From Kapaibacterium sp044224925 (GTDB lineage Bacteria; Bacteroidota; Ignavibacteria; Kapaibacteriales; Kapaibacteriaceae): a stretch of 64,000 bases of DNA. The translations under genes and the position numbers were made by a program. This document shows, piece after piece, positions 55,318-63,782 of this stretch (position 1 is the first letter of the stretch; the number at the start of each line of letters is the position of its first letter). Location of the stretch: NCBI GenBank assembly GCA_044224925.1, contig JBGAJM010000011.1, positions 7,444 through 71,443 on the forward strand, in the 5' to 3' direction. Under the pieces are notes generated by a model. That model was not told where the DNA came from, searched no databases, and saw nothing but the letters and a program-made list of their open reading frames with translations.

Positions 55318-56475
55318 GGGCGGTCGGCGCAGATCGAGCGCCAGCGCCACGTAGACAGGCACATATTCAAGCAATAACCAAGCGGGGTGTTCCAACCACA
55401 CCCCGCTTTCTTTTTGTGTGAGCACGAACAGACCGTAGATGCTCACCATTGCAGCGAACACGATCGAGCTGCGCATCGGACGCAGAACGGCAAACGCAAT
55501 GGCCGGCACGGCATACCACGGATGCACAACAGGCGAGAAGGCGAGCACGGCCATCATCGACAACTGCATGCCGATCTCCGGACGTTGTCGATACCGCAAC
55601 CATGCGGCGATCATCACCACACCGGCCACGCCAGCCGATACATACCGCACCAAGCGCGGATCGTCCGTCACACGATGCAGGATCCAGTGCCACGCGCTGT
55701 TCGCACTCCATACCGATGCATACTTCTGCAACGCCACAAACATCCATGGATCGTACGACAGAAGGAAGATCGCCGCACACGTGCCTGCAGTGGTGATGGC
55801 GAACACAACAGCCTTCCGTCGTGGCAGCGCATACAACATCCACGGTAGGAATAACGCTGGGAGGAATTTCACACCGATCCCTAGCGCAAGCAGCACACCG
55901 CCAATGGCCGGTCGCCGTTGATACATGTACAGTGAAGCCAACACAAAGAACATCATCACGATGTCGATATGAGCATCCATGCTGAACTGTGTGATCATGC
56001 ATGGCGACAGGGCAGCGATGAGGATGTATTCAGGTGGACGTTGCCAACGACGCAGGAACAACATCAGCAAGATCATAACACCGAGCTCGGCAAGCAGCGT
56101 TGGGAGCTTCCACCAGATCGATGCACCGAATGCCCATGTGGACGCAGCGAACCACCACTCTGCAACGGGCGGATAGATCGTGTGAATGTGCGGATATGTC
56201 ACGCGCGCCGGCAGGTCATGCGTGTGCAGCCAACGAAGCGTCGTGTCGTTCGGAGCATAACGATACGGCGAGATGCCATGCGTTGCCACGATCCCGTCCC
56301 ATTGATAGCGCGAGATGTCATCACTGAAGTACGGAGGGACGGTGAAGGCGGCAAGGTGGAGTGCACCGGCCACGATCAAGAGTGCACGCCGCATGCGTGG
56401 GGTTACACGCGAGCGCATGAGCCACACACAAAGTGCAAGCCAACACACCGATGCGACGATCCAGGCCCACGTCAT
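55273..56475 (-). CDS. polytopic membrane glycosyltransferase (GT-C fold, GT87-like)
   Basis: The ATG at 56475 overlaps the stop of the upstream GT2 gene (ATGA) and gives 400 residues; an ATG at 56484 adds three. There are about ten hydrophobic helices and a periplasmic catalytic-type loop FSDDISRYQWDGIVATHG with the acidic pair expected in GT-C enzymes. Text such as HPWYAVPAIAFAVLRP and SVWSANSAWHW recalls GT87 mannosyltransferases. It probably adds a sugar from a polyprenyl-phosphate donor. Its upstream GT2 partner could make that donor. Confidence 0.78.
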   Translation of the reverse strand: MTWAWIVASVCWLALCVWLMRSRVTPRMRRALLIVAGALHLAAFTVPPYFSDDISRYQWDGIVATHGISPYRYAPNDTTLRWLHTHDLPARVTYPHIHTIYPPVAEWWFAASTWAFGASIWWKLPTLLAELGVMILLMLFLRRWQRPPEYILIAALSPCMITQFSMDAHIDIVMMFFVLASLYMYQRRPAIGGVLLALGIGVKFLPALFLPWMLYALPRRKAVVFAITTAGTCAAIFLLSYDPWMFVALQKYASVWSANSAWHWILHRVTDDPRLVRYVSAGVAGVVMIAAWLRYRQRPEIGMQLSMMAVLAFSPVVHPWYAVPAIAFAVLRPMRSSIVFAAMVSIYGLFVLTQKESGVWLEHPAWLLLEYVPVYVALALDLRRPPLLLDEGQTDHFRTA

Positions 56476-57173
56476 CGTTGCCATCGCATTGTGCGATACC
56501 GTGCAATGGTCGACAAGATCTTCACACCTGCACGCACAGAACCACGAATGGTTCCGGTGATCTTCGACGTGCCGATGCGTTTGCGATATCGAACGGGGAC
56601 CTCAGCACACCGCATGTGCAATGCCGCTGCTTTGATCTGCATTTCCACCGTCCATCCGAAGTTCCGATCCTCCATGCGAAGTGCATCGAGTGCTGAACGC
56701 GTGATGGCCCGCATCGGACCGAGATCTGTGAAGCGCACGCCCCAGAACAAGCGGATGAGCCTTGTCGAAAGCCAGTTCCCGAAGACCGCTTGCGGAAGCA
56801 AAGCGCCCTTCTCTCGTACTCCGGTCACGCGAGAGCCAATGCAGAGGTCTGCCGAACCATCGCACACCCGTGCAAGCACCAAGTGAAGATCGTCGGCATG
56901 GTCCGAATGGTCGCCATCGACGAAGCAGATCACGTCGTGCTCGGTGCACTCGCGTAGGCCGCGCAAACAGGCGGCTCCATAGCCGCGTTCGGATTCGGTG
57001 ACGACCATAGCACCGTGCGCACGTGCAACAGCGGCACTTGCATCGGTGCAGCCGTTGTCGACGCAGATGATCGTATCCACGCTCTTCGGGATCTCATCGA
57101 TCACGAGGCCGATGCTCTGCTCTTCGTTGAGCATGGGGATCACACAGGCGATGCGCTTCCCGTTCAGTGCCAT
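56472..57173 (-). CDS. GT2 glycosyltransferase (polyprenyl-phosphate sugar synthase-like)
   Basis: The ATG at 57173 (MALNGKRIACVIPMLNEE) gives 233 residues. It is a GT-A enzyme: CVIPMLNEEQSIG, ICVDNGCTDASAAVARA, GYGAACLRGL and the metal motif FVDGDHSDHADDL. These match the dolichyl/polyprenyl-phosphate mannose or glucose synthase subgroup, without its C-terminal membrane helices. It lies 2 bp after the small membrane protein gene and overlaps the GT-C gene, so the two are a likely donor-making and transfer pair. The larger open frame over this region is a shadow. Confidence 0.85.
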   Translation of the reverse strand: MALNGKRIACVIPMLNEEQSIGLVIDEIPKSVDTIICVDNGCTDASAAVARAHGAMVVTESERGYGAACLRGLRECTEHDVICFVDGDHSDHADDLHLVLARVCDGSADLCIGSRVTGVREKGALLPQAVFGNWLSTRLIRLFWGVRFTDLGPMRAITRSALDALRMEDRNFGWTVEMQIKAAALHMRCAEVPVRYRKRIGTSKITGTIRGSVRAGVKILSTIARYRTMRWQR

Positions 57174-57175
57174 GA

Positions 57176-57553
57176 TCAGCGTGTGTAGCGAGCGTTGTAG
57201 CCGGCGGACTCCACGCGGTCCCATCCGTGCATTGCCGCTTGTTTGTCGAGGAATTCTCGAGCACTGTCCAGCGAGATGTGCGTGCGCGTAGCAAAGTCCG
57301 ACGCCTCGATGACCGCACTTGTCGAGAACATCTCTTGGATCGTGGTGTGCAGACGGGTGTTGAAGGCAGAGCGCATGCGCATGCCCACGATCAACATCGT
57401 CACGGTCACCACCAACAGGATCACGGTAAGGATACCGTTGCCGATGGCCGTCTCGGCATGGATCTCTCCGAACGACCCAATGAACATGACCCCACCGAAA
57501 ACGGTGAACATCATCATAAGGCCTGTGGCGGCCAGTACAAGTCTGTGAAGCAT
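57176..57553 (-). CDS. small membrane protein of unknown function
   Basis: The ATG at 57553 (MLHRLVLAATGLMMMFTVFG) gives 125 residues with two transmembrane helices (about 6-26 and 40-58) and a soluble C-terminal part (SAVIEASDFATRTHISLDSAREFLDKQAA) that looks like a small helix-turn-helix-like or winged unit. No family recognised. TAAGTTTG stands 6 nt before the ATG. It heads the GT2/GT-C operon. Confidence 0.65.
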   Translation of the reverse strand: MLHRLVLAATGLMMMFTVFGGVMFIGSFGEIHAETAIGNGILTVILLVVTVTMLIVGMRMRSAFNTRLHTTIQEMFSTSAVIEASDFATRTHISLDSAREFLDKQAAMHGWDRVESAGYNARYTR

Positions 57554-57559
57554 AGAGTG

Positions 57560-57567
57560 CAAACTTA
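57560..57567 (-). promoter_or_regulatory. putative -7 box, 6 nt before the small membrane protein gene
   Basis: The minus strand reads TAAGTTTG-CACTCT-ATG, an exact TANNTTTG match giving a nearly leaderless mRNA. Confidence 0.5.
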
Positions 57568-57572
57568 CGTGC

Positions 57573-57580
57573 TATTTTCG
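57573..57580 (+). promoter_or_regulatory. putative -7 box for pccB
   Basis: TATTTTCG fits TANNTTYG, 26 nt before the GTG start, which has an AGGAGA ribosome-binding site. It lies back to back with the box at 57560-57567 in a 53-bp divergent gap. Confidence 0.4.
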
Positions 57581-57606
57581 CTGTAATACCAGCATAGGAG
57601 AGATCA

Positions 57607-59151
57607 GTGGACGAGAAGATCGAACATCTGCGGGCCCTCAAGGCCGAAGCCCTTTTGGGAGGCGGACAGGCGCGCATCGACGCACAGCATAAGAAGGGCA
57701 AGCTCACAGCGCGTGAACGACTGACGTTGTTGCTGGACGACGACTCGTTCCACGAGTTCGACATGCTGGCCAGACACCGCTCCACCAAGTTCGGGATGGA
57801 GAAGCAACGTCCACTTGGCGATGGCGTGGTGACGGGGATCGGCACCATCCATGGGCGCACCGTCTGCGTGTTCTCGCAAGACTTCACCGTGTTCGGCGGT
57901 TCGTTGAGCGAGGTGTTCGCGGAGAAGATCTGCAAGATCATGGACTATGCGATGAAGATCGGAGCACCGGTGATCGGACTGAACGATTCCGGAGGTGCCC
58001 GCATCCAGGAGGGTGTGGTGTCGCTTGCAGGGTATGCCGACATCTTCTTGCGGAACACCCTCGCTAGTGGCGTGGTGCCACAGATCAGCGTGATCCTGGG
58101 TCCGTGCGCCGGCGGAGCCGTGTATTCGCCTGCCCTTACCGACTTCGTCTTCATGACGAAGGGCACGAGCTATATGTTCGTCACCGGACCGGAAGTGGTG
58201 AAGACCGTGACGCATGAAGAAGTGACGTTCGAAGAACTTGGTGGTGCCGACACGCATGCTGAACGAAGCGGCGTTGCGCACTTTGCCATGGAGAACGAAG
58301 TAGAATGTCTGCTGAGCGTTCGCAAGCTCATGTCGTATGTGCCGCTGAACAACCGCGAGAAGCCACTGCTGAAGCCCACGAACGACAGTCCCACACGTCG
58401 CTGCGAGAAGGTCAAGCACCTGATCCCGGCAAACGTGAACACGCCGTACGACATGAAGGAAGTGATCCGCGATGTGGTGGACGAGGGCGATTTCTTTGAA
58501 GTCCACGAAGGATATGCGACCAACATCATCGTCGGCTTCGCAACGCTCGACGGAATGCCCGTTGGCATCGTTGCCAATCAACCGGCATCGCTGGCCGGTG
58601 TGCTCGATATCAACTCAAGTGTGAAAGGCGCACGGTTCGTGCGCTTCTGCGATGCCTTCAACATTCCGTTGATCGTCTTTGAAGATGTGCCCGGATTCTT
58701 GCCCGGTACCGATCAAGAGTGGCGCGGCATCATCCGGCACGGTGCGAAACTTCTCTATGCCTTCTGCGAGGCAACCGTACCAAAGCTCACCGTGATCACG
58801 CGCAAGGCCTACGGCGGCGCGTACGACGTGATGAACTCCAAGCATATCCGCGGCGATTACAACGTTGCATGGCCAACGGCGCAGATCGCCGTGATGGGCG
58901 CGAAGGGCGCCGTGGAGATCTTGTACAACAAGGACATCAAGGCTGCGGAGAACAAGGAAGAGAAGGCACGCGAACTGCAGGATCAGTACGATCGCGAATT
59001 CGCGAATCCATACGAGGCAGCCGAGCGTGGATTTGTGGATGATGTGATCGAGCCCGACATGACGCGCATCGATCTCATTCGCGCCTTGCATTCCCTTCGC
59101 ACAAAGGTCGACACGAATCCGTGGAAGAAGCACGGCAACATTCCGTTGTGA
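57607..59151 (+). CDS. pccB: acyl-CoA carboxylase beta subunit (propionyl-CoA carboxylase-like)
   Basis: The 514-residue carboxyltransferase starts with GTG at 57607, preceded by AGGAGA. It moves CO2 from biotin to propionyl-CoA (or acts in a related decarboxylase). Both halves of the crotonase-fold domain are visible: LGDGVVTGIGTIHGR, GLNDSGGARIQEGV and LGPCAGGAVYSPAL in the N half, and FEDVPGFLPGTDQE and RKAYGGAYDVM in the C half. No alpha (biotin carboxylase) subunit or biotin carrier lies nearby. The length fits PccB and methylmalonyl-CoA decarboxylase alpha alike. Confidence 0.9.
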   Translation: MDEKIEHLRALKAEALLGGGQARIDAQHKKGKLTARERLTLLLDDDSFHEFDMLARHRSTKFGMEKQRPLGDGVVTGIGTIHGRTVCVFSQDFTVFGGSLSEVFAEKICKIMDYAMKIGAPVIGLNDSGGARIQEGVVSLAGYADIFLRNTLASGVVPQISVILGPCAGGAVYSPALTDFVFMTKGTSYMFVTGPEVVKTVTHEEVTFEELGGADTHAERSGVAHFAMENEVECLLSVRKLMSYVPLNNREKPLLKPTNDSPTRRCEKVKHLIPANVNTPYDMKEVIRDVVDEGDFFEVHEGYATNIIVGFATLDGMPVGIVANQPASLAGVLDINSSVKGARFVRFCDAFNIPLIVFEDVPGFLPGTDQEWRGIIRHGAKLLYAFCEATVPKLTVITRKAYGGAYDVMNSKHIRGDYNVAWPTAQIAVMGAKGAVEILYNKDIKAAENKEEKARELQDQYDREFANPYEAAERGFVDDVIEPDMTRIDLIRALHSLRTKVDTNPWKKHGNIPL

Positions 59152-59154
59152 TCG

Positions 59155-59730
59155 TTACCGAGCGTGATCGATCACCACGCTCGTTCCAAAGCGCGGATGT
59201 CCGCACACATGCACGCCGATCTGCGTGTACGTGGTGCTGAGCATGTTCTCCCGATGCCCTCGGCTGGGAGTGCCCTCGTCGACAAGGAACGCCGCAAGCA
59301 TCATGGCCGGCGTTGCATGACCATACGTGCAACTCTCACCCATGGTGGTGTACGATGTGTAGCGATGCATGCGCACACCCGGGTCGCTCTTATCGCTTCC
59401 GAAATGTCCTACCAGACCGTTGCGCTCACAATCGGTGCAGTGGTCCCATGCCGCCTTCATCAGCCCTTCGTCGACGTGATAGGGTGGCAGCGGTGGTTGC
59501 TGTCGAAGACGCGCAACGATCTCGGCATAGGCCTTGTCGAACTCCTTCTTGTTGCGAGCGATCGGACGTGCGGTCGCCTTGTATTGCTCAAGGGAAGGCA
59601 GGAAGGAGGCAGGGTTGGCACGAACGGCATTGATCAAGGCCACCAGCGCAGAGTCTTGCTGTGCATGACCGATCATGGAAGCCGCGATGAAGACAAGAAC
59701 ACAGAGGATGGTGTGCACTCGACGGTTCAC
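59155..59730 (-). CDS. secreted CAP (SCP/PR1-like) domain protein
   Basis: The GTG at 59730 overlaps the doxX stop (GTGA) and gives 191 residues, beginning MNRRVHTILCVLVFIAASMIGHAQ, a signal peptide. The CAP domain contains ALVALINAVRANPASF, VDEGLMKAAWDHCTDC and PSRGHRENMLSTTYTQIG. Bacterial CAP proteins are secreted with an unclear role. The longer open frame upstream overlaps doxX and is a shadow. It is the last gene of marR-doxX-CAP. Confidence 0.85.
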   Translation of the reverse strand: MNRRVHTILCVLVFIAASMIGHAQQDSALVALINAVRANPASFLPSLEQYKATARPIARNKKEFDKAYAEIVARLRQQPPLPPYHVDEGLMKAAWDHCTDCERNGLVGHFGSDKSDPGVRMHRYTSYTTMGESCTYGHATPAMMLAAFLVDEGTPSRGHRENMLSTTYTQIGVHVCGHPRFGTSVVIDHAR

Positions 59731-60110
59731 GCGGACTTGTTCTTTGTGTAGATGTGTGTGAGCAGAAGTGCACCACCGGCAAGACCGGTGTCCTTCATCA
59801 CGCCGATGAGACCAAGCATCGACGTCGTGGGATCGGCACTCATCATGGACGGAATGTGCATGAAGGCCACATAGGTGAGGAGCAGGATGCAGAGCAGGAT
59901 GCCGGCCAGTCGGATCTGAATGGCCGTGATGATGGCAACTGCTGCGGCCACTTCGAAGATCCCTGTGAGGTAGATCCATACGATGCCACCCGGAAGCCAC
60001 GAGGGAAGCATGCCAACCATCTTGTCGGCCATCATGAAGTGATGCATGCCGATCATGAGGAAGGGGACCATGAAGAGGATCCGTGCAACAAGCAGTACGG
60101 TGAGCTTCAT
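59727..60110 (-). CDS. DoxX family membrane protein
   Basis: The 127-residue protein has four predicted helices and DoxX text: LLVARILFMVPFLMIGMHHFM, IWIYLTGIFEVAAAVAIIT and LLCILLLTYVAFMH. DoxX-type proteins are linked to thiosulfate:quinone oxidoreductase or to redox and stress defence; no partner enzyme is here. It overlaps both neighbours (ATGA with marR, GTGA with the CAP gene), so it belongs to a MarR-controlled operon. Confidence 0.85.
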   Translation of the reverse strand: MKLTVLLVARILFMVPFLMIGMHHFMMADKMVGMLPSWLPGGIVWIYLTGIFEVAAAVAIITAIQIRLAGILLCILLLTYVAFMHIPSMMSADPTTSMLGLIGVMKDTGLAGGALLLTHIYTKNKSA

Positions 60111-60568
60111 GGCGCGTAGATCCTTTCACAGAGGGTAGAGAGCGTCTTTGCCTCGGACTCTTTGAGACGGGCACGGAACTCGGCATCGGCTCGGTCGACG
60201 TCCTTCTGCATGGAATCAAGAAGATCCAATCCCTTCTTCGTGATGAAGGTAAGGGAGAGACGTCCGTCGTCCTTGCTCTTCGCTCTGCGCGCATGTCCGG
60301 AGCGTACAAGTCTGTCGATCAAGCGTGTTACGTCGGGTGCTTCTTCGATCATGCGTTCGATGATCTCGCACCGTGGATGTCCGTTCGGATACACACCACG
60401 CAGAATGCGCAGCACGTTGTACTGTGCAGCCGTGATCCCGTGCGCCTCGCATGACCGTGTAAGGTTGCGACGCAAATGGTCGGCCACGACGATCAAGTTC
60501 AAAAATGCTTCTTGATACACCGACGTGAACGTGGTTTGCTTGATGCGTTCTTGGAGTGCTGTTCCCAT
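60107..60568 (-). CDS. MarR-family transcriptional regulator
   Basis: The 153-residue regulator has the MarR winged HTH: AHGITAAQYNVLRILRG, the recognition helix area EIIERMIEEAPDVTRLIDRLV and the wing RRAKSKDDGRLSLTFITKKG. It starts the marR-doxX-CAP operon and probably represses it. A TACCTTTG box lies 4 nt before the ATG, and a perfect palindrome sits at the -33 region (see operator). The ligand is unknown. Confidence 0.93.
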   Translation of the reverse strand: MGTALQERIKQTTFTSVYQEAFLNLIVVADHLRRNLTRSCEAHGITAAQYNVLRILRGVYPNGHPRCEIIERMIEEAPDVTRLIDRLVRSGHARRAKSKDDGRLSLTFITKKGLDLLDSMQKDVDRADAEFRARLKESEAKTLSTLCERIYAP

Positions 60569-60572
60569 ACGA

Positions 60573-60606
60573 CAAAGGTACCACTGAAATGTATGTGTTG
60601 CAACAC
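60573..60606 (-). promoter_or_regulatory. marR promoter with overlapping operator palindrome
   Basis: On the minus strand TTG-N20-TACCTTTG lies 4 nt before the marR ATG. The -33 TTG is embedded in the perfect 12-bp palindrome GTGTTGCAACAC (60595-60606), the kind of TTG-CAA site MarR dimers bind. Binding there would block the polymerase, giving autorepression. Confidence 0.6.
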
Positions 60607-60621
60607 GTAAGTGCTACGTGG

Positions 60622-61695
60622 TCATTTCCCGACCAGGGCATCTGCATGTTCTGCAACACGAAGGGCGGTGATGATGGGCTCAAGATCGCCGTCGATCACT
60701 TGCTGCAGAGGATAGTTCTTCACGTCGCCTTCCAGTCGATGGTCCGTGACGCGGTTCTGCGGGAAGTTATATGTGCGGATCTTCTCCGAGCGATCCCCTG
60801 AGCCGATCTGCGACTTCCGATCGCCGGCGATGGCCGACTGTTGCTTCTCGAGCTCCATTTCGTACAGACGTGCTCGAAGCACCTTCATCGCTTTGTCGCG
60901 ATTCTTGAGCTGCGAGCGTTCGTCCTGACATTGGACGACGATGCCCGAGGGGATGTGAACGATCCGCACGGCGGTCTCCACCTTGTTCACATTCTGCCCA
61001 CCTTTACCGCCGCTTCGAAAGATATCGATGCGAAGGTCTTCCTGATTGATCTGCACATCCACGTCCTCAGCCTCCGGCAGGACGGCCACCGTGGCCGCCG
61101 ACGTGTGGATCCGTCCGCTCGCTTCGGTCTCGGGAACACGCTGCACGCGATGCACGCCACTCTCATACTTGAGCACACCGTAGGCCTCTTCGGCCGTCAC
61201 TTCGAAGGTGATCTCCTTGAAGCCTCCGCGTTCTCCCTCGGTGGTGTCGATCACGCCGATCTGCCATCCTCTTCGCTCGCAGAAGCGTTGATACATGCGA
61301 AACAGATCGCCAGCGAAGATCCCTGCCTCATCGCCGCCCGTGCCGGCGCGGATCTCGACGATGCAGCTCTTCATGTCGTTCGGGTCTTTGGGAATGAGCA
61401 TCACCTGTAGTGAGCTTTCAAGCTCGGACAGCTGCTCCTCGAGCGCTTTCGTATCGTCATAGGCCATGTCGCGCATCTCGGGGTCCGTTGCAGGATCGTC
61501 GATCAGTGCACGATTGTCCGTGATCTGGGCGCGCAGAGCCAGGAATGACCGGGCAGCCTCGACAATGGGGCCCAGCGACTTGTATTCACGGGAGACATCA
61601 CGGAACTGCCGTTGATCGTTGATCACGGCAGGGTCGTTCAAAAGGTGTTCGACCGTATGATATCGGTCGATGATGGCTTGCAGGCGTTCTTCCAC
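60622..61695 (-). CDS. prfA: peptide chain release factor 1
   Basis: The GTG at 61695 gives 357 residues, the normal RF1 length. RF1 reads UAA and UAG. The catalytic GGQ lies in SGGKGGQNVNKVETAVR. The stop-codon tripeptide reads PET (RVPETEASGRIHTSA) where E. coli RF1 has PAT and Thermus PVT, so it is RF1, not RF2 (SPF). The longer open frame upstream lies over the divergent lipoprotein gene. TATTTTTG stands 4 nt before the GTG. Confidence 0.95.
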   Translation of the reverse strand: MEERLQAIIDRYHTVEHLLNDPAVINDQRQFRDVSREYKSLGPIVEAARSFLALRAQITDNRALIDDPATDPEMRDMAYDDTKALEEQLSELESSLQVMLIPKDPNDMKSCIVEIRAGTGGDEAGIFAGDLFRMYQRFCERRGWQIGVIDTTEGERGGFKEITFEVTAEEAYGVLKYESGVHRVQRVPETEASGRIHTSAATVAVLPEAEDVDVQINQEDLRIDIFRSGGKGGQNVNKVETAVRIVHIPSGIVVQCQDERSQLKNRDKAMKVLRARLYEMELEKQQSAIAGDRKSQIGSGDRSEKIRTYNFPQNRVTDHRLEGDVKNYPLQQVIDGDLEPIITALRVAEHADALVGK

Positions 61696-61699
61696 ACCA

Positions 61700-61707
61700 C
61701 AAAAATA
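61700..61707 (-). promoter_or_regulatory. putative -7 box, 4 nt before prfA
   Basis: The minus strand reads TATTTTTG-TGGT-GTG, an exact TANNTTTG match, in the 31-bp gap to the divergent DUF4397 gene. It leaves no room for a ribosome-binding site. Confidence 0.5.
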
Positions 61708-61726
61708 TCGCAATTTGACGACCGTT

Positions 61727-63754
61727 ATGATGCAGATGTTCTCACCACACCGTACGAATGGTCGCCTTCCATTCCGCCGTTCCGCCCTGGCAGCCATTCT
61801 TGTGCTGCTTCTGGTGGGCTGTGCCTCGGAAGATCCGAACCTTGTGAATCCGCCGCCCGATGCCAATAAGGTGGGATTGCGGCTGTTCAACTTCGTACCC
61901 GACGGATCGGCACGCACGATGGTGCTCGAGTTGAACATCGCCACAACGAGCGTTCCTGCGGGTACGTTCAGTGCCGTGGTGAATTCGCCCGGCGATTCAT
62001 CGCGCATCAACATCATGCGCGGGAGCACAGAAGAATATGCCAGTGGCACGCGATTCCGGTTCACGCGGAAGCAGATCGTGGATGTGTTCGCCATGCCCCG
62101 ACCGAATGCGTCGACGCCGGCCTTTGATACGATCATGATGCAAACGGCGAATGCCGTGCTCATCACCACATCGAATGCAAATGTTCGTTTGGTGAATGCC
62201 TTTCCCGATACGACCCTGTCCTTTGTGCTTCGTCTCGGATGTCCGAACGGCGCCGTGTTCCCGAGCTCCCTTGGCGATTCGTCGGTACGCTTCTCATCGT
62301 CATCCCTCTACGGCGAGATCCCGCCCGGATTGGCCGTCTTCTCCATCATCGAACGCAGCATCAGTGGTGAGCGGACCGTGGGTATCGTCCAATTCGACGC
62401 TGCGCAGACAACGCCCTATAGCTTGATCCTCCATGCGACGGATCCGACGCAACGCGATCCGTCTGTGATGTTGCTGGAAGAGTCGGACCTGACAGCCAAT
62501 GCCCAACGCACGGTGTTGCCCGTGGTCTCGCGAACCGGATACATGCGCGTACTGAACACGAGTAGCAGTTCGGTGTCGGCCACGCGGATCTCCACCGGAC
62601 AGGTGCTGGCATCGAACCTGGCCACGCGCGGACTTTCCAAAGTGTCGGAAGTACCAACGTGCGAGAGCTATGAGGCAGACAAGTTCGAAGTGACGTTCAG
62701 CAGCGGACAGCGCGACACGGACAGTGTGTCGCTCAACGTTCGCAAGAACTACACGCTCATCGCAGCCGACAGTGGCATGTCGACCACCACCATCATGGTG
62801 TTGCCGGCGCAGGCCCCCGACGATGCGGCCACGCGCTCCGTGCTTCGTGTGGTGCATGCTGCATCGAAGAGCGGCAAGGTGGATGTTTCGATCGGCGCAC
62901 GGACCGATCCCACGAGCAACACAAATGTCTCGTCGGGCTATACTGTTTCGCATGACCTCGACTTCAAAAGCGTATCGGCACCATCGTCGGTAGCGTCGGG
63001 TGAGTTACCCATCACCATCACCACGGCAGGCACGCCGACCACGATCCTCGAACTGGTGCGCACGTCCATCGAGGTCGGACATTCGTACCTGCTGGTCCTA
63101 CGCGACAAAGATGGCGGCGGGATCGAAGCCCTGCTCATCGACGACACTGCCGAGGACCAAGTCATTCCAACTCTCGAACAGGCCGTCATGCTCCGCTTCG
63201 TGAACGGATCGGCCGCAGACGAGTTCGAAACGGCATCGATCGGTATCGTGGTGAACAATGCCAAGGTCTACTATCGCAACTCGCTCTCCACCTGTGTGCG
63301 CGTTGGTGTGGCGCCGATCTCGGCGGGCGGTGTGACGGTGAATACCGATCCCGTGTTCGGCATGCGCACATTGTGCATCTATGCCGAGGGCAACGGAGCT
63401 CCGGGCATCTCGGTGATCACCACGCCTCCGCTTTCCACGGTGGCCGGTCAAAGCGAACGACGGGTGATCAATGCCACGGCCGACGTGGCCTTCGTGTCGT
63501 GCGCCTACGATTCGATCCCCTCGCAAACGCCGGGCGCTGAGAAGCTCGCCGATAAGGTGGCCTACGGTCTGTGGTCAACCCCGGACCTCATCACCCGCGA
63601 ACGCCGGGGCACGTTCTACTTCTACGATTCCAACACCTTTGCACAGCTATTCACCCTTCCCGTCCAGTTCGGTCCACTCGGCAATAGCTACTCGCTTATC
63701 GTGACCGGAAGCAAGAGCAAGGGCTATGAGGTGATCGTCCTGCAGGAATTTTAG
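61727..63754 (+). CDS. lipoprotein with DUF4397-like repeats
   Basis: The ATG at 61727 gives 675 residues; ATGs at 61730 and 61736 are alternatives. The signal (RSALAAILVLLLVGC) ends at a lipobox Cys. The mature part repeats the DUF4397 pattern: LRLFNFVPDGSARTMVLELN, VRLVNAFPDTTLSF, MRVLNTSSSSVSAT and LRVVHAASKSGKVDVSIG. DUF4397 lipoproteins are widespread in Bacteroidota, without known function. The gene is divergent from prfA. Confidence 0.82.
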   Translation: MMQMFSPHRTNGRLPFRRSALAAILVLLLVGCASEDPNLVNPPPDANKVGLRLFNFVPDGSARTMVLELNIATTSVPAGTFSAVVNSPGDSSRINIMRGSTEEYASGTRFRFTRKQIVDVFAMPRPNASTPAFDTIMMQTANAVLITTSNANVRLVNAFPDTTLSFVLRLGCPNGAVFPSSLGDSSVRFSSSSLYGEIPPGLAVFSIIERSISGERTVGIVQFDAAQTTPYSLILHATDPTQRDPSVMLLEESDLTANAQRTVLPVVSRTGYMRVLNTSSSSVSATRISTGQVLASNLATRGLSKVSEVPTCESYEADKFEVTFSSGQRDTDSVSLNVRKNYTLIAADSGMSTTTIMVLPAQAPDDAATRSVLRVVHAASKSGKVDVSIGARTDPTSNTNVSSGYTVSHDLDFKSVSAPSSVASGELPITITTAGTPTTILELVRTSIEVGHSYLLVLRDKDGGGIEALLIDDTAEDQVIPTLEQAVMLRFVNGSAADEFETASIGIVVNNAKVYYRNSLSTCVRVGVAPISAGGVTVNTDPVFGMRTLCIYAEGNGAPGISVITTPPLSTVAGQSERRVINATADVAFVSCAYDSIPSQTPGAEKLADKVAYGLWSTPDLITRERRGTFYFYDSNTFAQLFTLPVQFGPLGNSYSLIVTGSKSKGYEVIVLQEF

Positions 63755-63782
63755 GTCGGCCGCCTTCCGTATCTTTACGCCC

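Noticed and set aside
58719..59042. Shadow open frames in other phases of pccB
   Set aside because: Arg-rich translations without homology; pccB itself is unambiguous.
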